Assembly: GCA_030248135.1 (NCBI GenBank)
Contig: JASANC010002244.1
Location: 1-64,000 of the forward strand
Length of the DNA stretch: 64,000 bases
Reading direction: 5' to 3'
DNA from: Theristus sp. LFF4_11
Lineage: Eukaryota > Nematoda > Chromadorea > Monhysterida > Xyalidae
Of this stretch, positions 56,601 through 64,000 are shown piece by piece. How positions within the stretch are numbered: the stretch's first letter is position 1; the number at the start of each line of letters is the position of its first letter. Below the pieces are notes generated by a model that did no database searches, was not told the DNA's origin, and was given only the letters and a program-made list of their open reading frames with translations. Made by a program: the position numbers and the translations under genes.

Positions 56601-59600
56601 TTATTGAAGTGTTGACTAATTGTCGAGAGTCTTTTTATAAGTTGCTAGTTTACCACACTGCACCAAAACATAAACTGAACTCTCCACAACACATGAATCA
56701 CTGGTATTAAATGTCACGGAATCACCTATCGACTATAATTATCTTATGCATCAAATTCAATTAACATCACACTAAGCAAATACTATTGCCTCAACCAATA
56801 AAAGCTTGCGAAGCCTTTGGGGTAATTTTGTTGCTTAATGTGACCTGAGGCTTCGCAAAAGCTTTTATTAAAAAAAAATATCAGTTGACTTCATTACTTA
56901 AAAATGTTGCATTAATCAAACGACCGAATACCCAAAGTGACTCCTTCTCAATCAGCATGATCCAATCCCAAACACAACCGAACCGACCAAGTGCAACCGT
57001 TATATTGTCACGTGTACTTAACGGCACACCAACTATCACTTCGTTTTCCGTGACGAATCCCATCAAAACTCAACATAAACTGCAATCAAATCCCATTCGC
57101 AATTGTGTACAAGCCACACCAGTGCGACGGTGTGGCGAAGCATGGCGCAAACTACTGCCGCATGGCACAATAAAATCGTACATACCGCAAACCAGCACCG
57201 TGGAGCGGGGAGGGGGGAGTGAAGGTGCGCGCGCACGCCTCCGTCGGGAGCTGAGCTCCTCATTATCCCGGGTGGTGCGTACCACTTGTTGTTATTGCTG
57301 TTCTTGGCCGGGACTCCCGGAGGGGCGAAGTCGAGTTGCTGGCGTTTGCGACTGAAGCAGCCAGTTCCACTCCGAGCAAGCGCCAAAGTCGGAACCTGTC
57401 CATGCCATTTGTCGCGGAGCTCGCGGGAAAACCAGCCGATATGACTGTCATGCAGTTGCGCAACGCCCCCGAGCCAATGATGAGTGACATCACTCGCCAG
57501 CCGCACAACAACAACAACAACAACAACAACAACCATCAACCAACACCGTGTTGCGGCACCCATGCTCCAGACTGCACCACACCGGTCGTACGTGCACCGT
57601 GCACCTTTAGCGCTCAACAAAAACTGAGCTGAACCGAAGCAAACTCCTCCCCCCCACACAACCGACCCCATGTCCGGAACAGTGCAGCGCCACGTTACTG
57701 GTGGGACATCGATGCGGTGGACTAACGTCGGCCAACGGGACACAGGCGCCAGAGAGGCAGACGCTCGCGTCACCGCACGGTGTGCCATCGGCGACCATGC
57801 CCATTGCAACGTTCGTCAGCATCCTGCAAACACGCGCATTGTATTTGGTGCGAGATCAGTTATAAATAACTGCGATGACGCATCCACATTAATTTCTATC
57901 AAGCTTGAGTGTCTGCAGCTAATTTCGAAGCACTCATGAATCACTATAGTTCTATTTTGGTTGTATTGTAACATCACAGCGTCATCTCGCCGTAATATCC
58001 ACAGTCAACTGTTAACGTTGTGGTGTGTTTTATTTCAAAGGAACACAAGTTCATTGCTAAAAAAGTGAGTTCGCGGGCTCTTGCATCCGCATGTCCCACC
58101 CAAAAAGCGATCCGGTCCGCATTCCAAAAAAACCCACCCAACGCGGAACTCACTTGCAATGGTAGCTGCGTCCAGCGGCCTCCACTTCCGTCTTTATGAT
58201 ACGGCCGGGCAGTCTCGTCTCGCCGCCATCATGCCCATCAGCCCCATCCTCCTCTCCATCATCATCATCATCCTCCATCATCACCACATCAGCGCCACCT
58301 TGACAGTGCAGCAGACCGCAGACGGCATTCCGGAGGTCGCACGGGCGATACGAGCGAGTCCGAGCGTCCCAGCCGCAGTGGCCGTGGTCGACCCCCAGCA
58401 CGTTGAAGTGCTCGAAGCACTGCTGCGGCGCCGAGGCGGAGTCTAGAAGGCGAAAACACCATTCAGTTTTTTTTCTCTGTCCGCACGCACAGACGTCGTT
58501 CGAAATGCCGTGCGCAAACTCATTGTGCCCGTAATGCATTACGATAGAACACGCGACACGATTTCCACATCGAGTAGCTATTTTTTGACTTGCAGCTAAA
58601 ACGTAGCTGAAACGCGCGGATCCATCTTGACATGCGCGTTTGTTTTGTTGCCCAAAACTATGGACGGTTTTGCGCCAGTGATTGGTCACAAACTGCGGTT
58701 ATGCAGCCAATCACCAAAGCGTACTAGTCAGCTTTAATCTGATTTGACCACTTGACGCTTTCCACTAAAGAACACTCTTCCCCAAAAATCACAATTCCCC
58801 ACAATCCCCCCCCCCCCCAAAACCCCCTCCAAAACCCCGTACCCGGTCCCCAGACGCGTCGGCACTGTTGCGTGCGTGCCGCGCAGGCACCGCGATAGCA
58901 GATGCCATCATCGCGGCCTCTCGTCTTGTTCCGCTCGTTCGGATAATGCAAATCGTGATCGGCGGCCGATTCGCCGGCACACGACGCCCCGTTGACTTTC
59001 ACGCCGTCCGGCGGGCACTGACCGTCGCGGCCGTCGCAGTACTCCGGCACGTCGCACGTTCCGATAGCCATTCGACAGAGGTAGCCGCGGGGGCGCGGTT
59101 GACAGCCGTGACAGCAGGGGCCGGCGGCGCAACGCGCGTGCGACTTCAGTTTACACGTGACCGGATCGCAGCACGCGTCGATCGAGGCGCATTCCTGCGG
59201 AAGGGGGAATGGTGTTTTTTTGTTTTTTTTTTGGTTTATTTATTTATTGTTGTTATTGGGGGGAGGAGAAATTGGTGTTTTGGTTTTTTGAGGTGTTTTA
59301 TTTATTTTTTGTTATTGTGCCAAGTTATTGGACGATTGGTTGATTGGTTGAAAACCACCGCGTGAGTCCGTCGTTGGTCTCCAAATCCTCAATTTCCATT
59401 ATGACACAAACACAAGAGCAACCAATGGTCGTGACTATTGTGCGCTTATTTGCGACTGTGTGAAACGATAGATGGAAATCACGTGTGAACAAAAACCGGA
59501 CCGTCTTCAAAAACAGAAGCATCACGCGCAACAAGTGCACTTCAATGATTATGACTCCAAAAATTGATTTTCCAAGAAAGACTTGCACAAAACACCACTT

Positions 59601-62130
59601 TTTCTATTCCCAACCGACCTCAATACTGCCACAGTCGCACTGTTCGCCCTCATCCACCACTCTGTTGCCACACAGTGCCAGTGCGTTTGTCTCCATCGGT
59701 GGATTGAACAGACACGTCGCCTGGCCCATTTGCAGTTTCGTCGACATCGACTCAAGAGAGCACGTCGAAAAGCGCGGCGTCAGCTGTTCGTTCACGTCAC
59801 TGTAAAAAATAAGGAGAATTGAAACGATTCGTCAATACTGCGGAGGGGACAATGTAAAAAGCAATTAACACACTACAAAAATCAACTTGAAATGCCGGTT
59901 TCGAAAAAACGGGCACTAATAAAACAGTTTATCACAAGCACTAACTAGACCAAAGAAATGCATTGGTAAGGCAAGAAGTATTGAAAACAGTTCACGGTTC
60001 ACAGAAAATAGGTCACGTCACATAAAAAGCAGTCCAGTTGTGGAAAGGTATAGCCGTCGGGTTGGGGGTTCGGTTCGGTTCCAGTTTCAGAACCATTTGA
60101 GTTTCAAAAATTTATAGAGCCGCTTCAGTTTCAGCGGTCTGAATAAGAAACAACAGCAAAACCAAAAAAAACAACCCAAAATATCAACACGCACCCGACA
60201 GTCTGTCGCATCAGACAGCCGCGCGCATCCGAACACTGACATGCCGCATCGGAGTCGTGGCGCATGCCGGCGATGTGGCCGAGATTGTGCGCCAGCAACA
60301 GCGCCGTCTCGTATGGCTCGTATTTCGGGCCGCTCTGGGTGGATGATAATACAAAAAGTTTTTCTAACAACTTTCTACTGCAAAAATGGATAAATTTGCG
60401 TCAAGGTAACGGTCTGAGGATTGAGGAACGTGCACTCTGTTCATATGACACAGTCGCAAAGACCAGCCAGCACACCGGTACGCATACAAGTAACCACTGC
60501 AATACCGTATGTGTTTTCATATGCACCGGTGCAACATCCCTACTGTTTATAACTCAAATCTATCGAAACAATTCGGAAAAACAACCAGAGAAGAACGTCT
60601 TCAAACTGAAGTCGTCCTGAAAAAAGCTCATGATCTTCGTCATACCGTGATCACGCCAGCGGATCGTGCCGTGCACAGACTGCCAGTGGCGGCCATTGTC
60701 ACCTCGTGGCGAGCGAATGAATGCCAGCTGGAATGTTTCGGAAAACGATAAGCATCGCAATTTTAGGTTTTTGGTGAATCTAGCCGAATTTAGGATGATA
60801 GAAGATGGGGATACGGGAGTGCAGCGCCATTCATGAAACAGTATTTAGTGACGCATAACTGCGTTAAAGCATAGCAACGCGGTTACCAAATAATGCTTCA
60901 TGAATGCCCCTGTCGGGAAAACCAGGTGTAAGTGCTGACTATAGTCGCTTGCTGATTAGAATGGCATCCCAGCAGGTGCGTCCCTGGCATCCGCTTGGCT
61001 GGACGCTAAACACTTTAAGCGGCATTCATGAAGAAACATTTGGTGACGCGTAGGACGGTAGGAGTGATAAAAAAACATAGCTACGCGGTCATTAAAGGCT
61101 GCTTCATGAATGCCCCTTTAGCGGAACTCGCACGGGCAAGCTACCTTGAAGCGGGTGTTCACCAGTCACCAGACACAAAGTGCCGCAAGCAACAACAACA
61201 ACCACGAACGAGTTTCAAAAATTCACAAAACAAAAAACAACAACAAAAAATAATGAAACTCACGTCATAAAAATCGTCGCGTCGTTCTTCTCGCCGTACA
61301 TCTGCTTCGTGACGTAGTCGATGAAGTTTAGCAACGTCTGTGTGATATCACCGACTAGTGTGATTGCATTATGCTCTGTCCAAGCCTCCACGTAGACGAG
61401 CGATACACGCGTGTCGAAGTTTCGCTGGTATAGCTGGAAAACATCGAGTGGTTACAATTTTATTTATACTTATAATTGTTTAATTTATATATTTATAAAA
61501 AAGTTCATATTTATTGCAGAATTAGAGATAATGAATGTGCGGAGGGAAATCTTAAGCAGCATTCATGAAGCAGTATTTAGTGATCACGTTGTGCGTGGAA
61601 ACACAGCTATGCGCTCACTAAATACTGCTTCATGAATGCCCCTTTGAAGACATTGCACTCGGATATAACACACTAACGTTGTATAATAGTCCGAACAAAC
61701 ACACTGGCACACACACACGCGGACACGCGCGCTGCTGTGGTATCGTATGTGTGTGCGTGTGCGCATGTTTGTGACTGCGGATGCATCATTGTCTTTATGA
61801 CAGAGAACGCTATCTTCAGACAATGAAGACGATTTTATTGAAGACAAAAGAGTATTTGCTCAGAATTATCCAAAAAGAAAAAAAAATAACGAAACAAAAC
61901 CACCGACCAGATCAACAACGTTTACTGCTTCCAAGATGAACTTCAGTAGCGGTTCAAATTGAAACTGCCATTGTTTGGCCTGAAAATAAAGTTATCCGCA
62001 TTTAACAAGAAAAATAAAAAAAAAGTTTTTTAAAAAATTAAAAATTAAAAAAAATTAAACCCACCAGTCCGTAATCGGCCACCACACCCAATTCAATGTA
62101 CTTCGGTTCGCTATTCACGTCACGACCATG
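50678..62130 (-). CDS. ADAM family transmembrane protein, catalytically inactive, 5' end not seen
   Basis: Membrane-anchored disintegrin/metalloproteinase-type protein. Minus exons: 62130-62065, 61979-61908, 61433-61264, 60727-60646, 60334-60195, 59799-59619, 59194-58843, 58442-58154, 57823-57667, 56527-56386, 56027-55925, 55475-55347, 54888-54767, 53403-53086, 52672-52347, 52037-51809, 51435-50678. All phases join to 1211 residues. Order: metalloprotease-like domain (KYIELGVVADYGL; CTARSAGV; AHNLGHIAGMRHD at 145-157), disintegrin (LCGNRVVDEGEQCDCGS, ACCDPVTCKL, GPCCHGC, DVPEYCDGRDGQCPP), cysteine-rich region, EGF-like module (CSGHGVCTTTNRCYCDYGYD), a TM helix ([19 protein letters not shown], about 565-585) and a cytoplasmic tail of about 627 residues that is Gln/Asn/His/Ser-rich. 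The zinc motif has Asn where the catalytic Glu belongs, so protease activity is not expected. C. elegans UNC-71 is a comparable inactive ADAM; orthology is an inference. Signal peptide and prodomain exons are missing from the window. Confidence 0.93.
53777..54664. mobile_element. TTA-flanked MITE, copy 4, split by a hAT-like insertion
   Basis: The left half GGGGCATTCATGAAGCAGTA ... GCGTAGCTATGCGAAACGCAAC (53779-53841) and right half AACATAGCTATGCGTCACTA ... GCTTCATGAATGCCG (54620-54660) together make a normal family member. The element at 53842-54619 interrupts it. TTA precedes the left half (53774-53776). In the ADAM intron between the exons at 54767 and 53403. Confidence 0.85.
53842..54619. 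mobile_element. hAT-like element nested in a MITE
   Basis: Starts TAGGGTTGGCAAAATACCG and ends with the inverse CATGCCAACCCTA. It is flanked by a perfect 8-bp duplication AACATAGC at 53834-53841 and 54620-54627. The subterminal regions carry repeated ACCGGTAAAA-like blocks in inverted orientation. The interior is non-coding. Terminus and 8-bp duplication fit hAT. Confidence 0.92.
54979..55139. mobile_element. CAGTC-ended foldback MITE, copy 4
   Basis: The left arm CTGTCGAACTTCAAATTATA and the right arm ending TAATTTACAGTTCGACTG are inverted repeats, each next to TA. The inner arms AGCTGATTGGTTGGTGATCA and the inverse are nearly perfect. In an ADAM intron. Confidence 0.8.
56786..56872. repeat. 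Small hairpin repeat
   Basis: AATAAAAGCTTGCGAAGCCT and the inverse AGGCTTCGCAAAAGCTTTTATT are separated by about 40 bp in an ADAM intron. This looks like a minimal foldback element; no target duplication is evident. Confidence 0.6.
60822..60911. mobile_element. TTA-family MITE, copy 5
   Basis: CAGCGCCATTCATGAAACAG ... AATAATGCTTCATGAATGCC. In the ADAM intron between the exons at 61264 and 60727, about 100 bp upstream of the next exon. Flanking TTA is not preserved. Confidence 0.7.
61018..61117. mobile_element. TTA-flanked MITE, copy 6
   Basis: AGCGGCATTCATGAAGAAAC ... GGCTGCTTCATGAATGCCCC with TTA at 61015-61017 and 61118-61120. Same ADAM intron as copy 5, roughly 100 bp away. Confidence 0.8.
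61555..61643. mobile_element. TTA-flanked MITE, copy 7
   Basis: AGCAGCATTCATGAAGCAGT then ATTTAGTGATCACG, inverted as CACTAAATACTGCTTCATGA. TTA precedes it (61552-61554) and TTG follows. It is one of the most intact palindromes of the family and lies in an ADAM intron. Confidence 0.8.
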
Positions 62131-62800
62131 CTGAAAATTTGGAGAAGACGCCGAAATGTTACAGTTTGACAGTTTTTTGTGCGCCGTATCTCAAGATTAG
62201 AAACAGGGAAACAAAATGTATGAATACAATAAATCAATGGAGAACTTTTAAGAACTCTAGAAAAACACTTTTCTGCCCTTTCGATTAGAATAAAACACCT
62301 TTCTACAAAAAAAACATGGTTAAGGGCAATTAAGAAGCAGTATTTGGTGACGCGAAGCTATGCGTCACTAAATGAACACTGCTTCATGAATGCCGTTTTA
62401 CGGTCAACAACACAAGATTTAACACCGTTTGCAAATAAGAGTGGGGGGGTCTAGCGCTACATGGGAAAGTTTTTAAACCAAGGGTACAGGGACATTCTAC
62501 TAATCAAGGCGCTTCAGGTTTACCCCCTCAGTACCCCCTGATTATGCCTATAAAGGTCGTTTTTAGGGTGCGGAAGTTGAAAAACCCTCGATTTTTTGCG
62601 ATTTTTCGCAAAGTGTACCTTTTTAGCCCTACCGTATCTCGTAGTTGCACAGTTTCTGGAACCTCACACAGTATTCACGTGAAAGATCTTGCGGAGTTCT
62701 TTAAGGCTCTGTATCAATGAGCCCTTGCAAGGGGGGTCCCTGAGGCGCTACGACGCTAGTTAAAATTACTTTTTTTTTAAATTACGCTATTTTTTAAAAC
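62131..62800. other. ADAM intron or upstream sequence
   Basis: No exon encoding a signal peptide or prodomain is visible upstream of the exon starting at 62130. The stretch contains MITE copy 8 and AT-rich sequence leading into the satellite array. An acceptor-type site (TTTTCAG) ends at 62131, so at least one upstream exon must exist outside this interval. Confidence 0.6.
62323..62397. mobile_element. TTA-flanked MITE, copy 8
   Basis: AGGGCAATTAAGAAGCAGTA ... CACTGCTTCATGAATGCCGT with TTA at 62320-62322 and 62398-62400. Confidence 0.78.
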
Positions 62801-64000
62801 ATTTTTTTGAGCTCATGAACACAATTTTTCGATTTTCATTTTTGGTTCTACAGGGGGTTTTCGGGGTCGCTGAATTCGAATCTGATCTTAGATTTTTGCC
62901 CCGGGCATTTTTTGCCCTAAAATTGGGCAAAAACACATTTTTTTGCGTTTTCCAGTGTTTTTTGGTTTTAATTTTTAATTTTAAGTGCGGATTTTTTTAA
63001 CAAAGCTGTTTTACAACAGCCTTACAACCGCTGTATCGGAATCAGTTTTGATATTTTGCAACTTTTCCAATTTTGCAATTTTTCCCACCCAAAAAATGGG
63101 TAAAAAGTTGATTTTTTTTGCTTTTTGCACACGTTTTCGTTTCACAGTGAAAAAAATCAAGTTAGAAACAACTTGTAATTTAAATTTTTAGTTCTACATA
63201 GAAGGTTTCGGGGTCGCTGAATTCGAATCTGCCCTTAGATTTTTGTCCAGGAACTTTTTTGCTTTAAAAGTTGGGCAAAAACACATTTTTATGCGTTTTC
63301 ATGTGGTTTTTTGTTTTAATTTTTAATTTTAAGTGCGGATTTTTTTAAACAAAACTGTTTTATAACAGCCATACAACCGCTGTATCTGAATCTGTTTTGA
63401 TATTTTGCAACTGACCACTTGTCCACTTAAAAAATGGGTAAAAAGTTGATTTTTTTGCTTTTTGCACGTTTTCGTTTCACAGTGAAAAAATCAAGTTAGA
63501 AACAACTTGTACTTTTAATTTTTAGTTCTCCAGGGGGGTTTTCAAGATTGCTGAATTCGAATCTGACCTTAGATTTTTGCCCCGGCCATTTTTATTGTTT
63601 TAAAAATAGGGCAAAAACATATTTTTTTGCGTTTTCCAGTGGTTTTTTTGTTTTAATGTTTAGTTTTAAATGTAGAGTTGATTAAAAAACAGTTTCATAA
63701 CAGCCTTACAACCGCTGTATCTGAATCAGTTTTGATATTTTGCAACTGACCACTTGCCCACCCAAAAAATGGGTAAAAAGTTGATTTTTTTGCTTTTTGC
63801 ACACTATTTCGTTTCACAGTAAAAGAATCAGTTTAGAAACAATTTGTAATTTTAATTTTTAATTCTACAGAGAGGTTTTCGGAGTCGCTGAATTCGAATC
63901 TGACCTTAGATTTTTGCCCCGGGCATTTTTTACTCTAAAAATTGGGCAAAACCACTGAAAAACGCAATAAAAATGTGTTTTGCCCCATTTTTAGAGCAAT
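62800..64000. repeat. Satellite array, unit about 340 bp
   Basis: The landmark GCTGAATTCGAATCTG occurs at about 62869, 63216, 63550 and 63887, giving spacings near 347, 334 and 337 bp. Each unit also carries CTTAGATTTTTGCCCCGG, AACCGCTGTATC, TTTTGATATTTTGCAACT and AAAATGGGTAAAAAGTTGAT. At least three full units are present and a fourth runs off the window. No coding content. Confidence 0.93.

Noticed and set aside
57063..57809. 248-codon minus-strand open frame in the ADAM locus
   Set aside because: Out of frame with the phased ADAM exon at 57823-57667 and extends through intron with a (GTT)n run; its Val run is the microsatellite.
1..64000. CRISPR arrays, bacterial operons or an integrated virus
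   Set aside because: No regularly spaced short repeats with unique spacers, no ribosome-binding-site-led gene clusters, and no viral polymerase, capsid or envelope-like frames; the tandem arrays seen are eukaryotic mini- and macrosatellites.

Overview
This is a piece of a nuclear genome from an invertebrate animal. Every recognisable gene is split by short to medium GT-AG introns (3' splice sites mostly TTTCAG or TTTTCAG). The proteins are metazoan: SRSF1, an ANKMY2-type ankyrin/MYND protein, PRMT7, a matrix metalloproteinase and an ADAM. The pyrimidine-rich TTTCAG acceptors, an inactive ADAM resembling nematode UNC-71 and splice-acceptor-like sites just before several start codons fit a nematode or another ecdysozoan-grade animal, but the sequence alone does not fix the taxon. 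Nothing points to bacterial, organellar or viral DNA.

Layout. 1-4157: no convincing gene, one foldback element. 4158-7802 (minus): complete SRSF1 splicing factor in five exons. 7803-10487: intergenic, with a poly-G minisatellite. 10488-17292 (plus): complete ANKMY2-like gene in eleven exons. 18087-27656 (plus): complete PRMT7 in fifteen exons. 28537-29500 and 31024-31083 (plus): an unrecognised small gene and an orphan terminal exon with an AATAAA signal. 31114-33006 (plus): a second unrecognised gene, three exons. 34441-42787 (minus): matrix metalloproteinase, eight exons. 42788-50677: gene-poor, with a 12-bp minisatellite and small transposons. 50678-62130 (minus): 17 exons of an ADAM whose 5' end lies beyond the window or in an unread long intron. 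62800-64000: satellite array of about 340-bp units running off the right edge. For the five recognised genes and the 31114-33006 gene I checked that the reading phase agrees at every proposed exon junction.

The genes do not form a pathway. SRSF1 is a nuclear splicing regulator, PRMT7 an arginine methyltransferase, ANKMY2-like a cytosolic adaptor, and the MMP and ADAM act at or outside the cell surface.

The other major content is small mobile DNA, mostly inside introns: two hAT-like elements with perfect 8-bp target duplications (one nested in another element), a Harbinger-like TTA-flanked family with about eight copies, several Tc1/mariner-like foldback elements flanked by TA, and tRNA-headed SINEs with (AAC)n tails. 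One SINE is nested in another with a 10-bp target duplication, and one SINE tail supplies the 3' splice site of a PRMT7 intron. Coordinates come from reading by eye, so individual boundaries could be off by a base or two.
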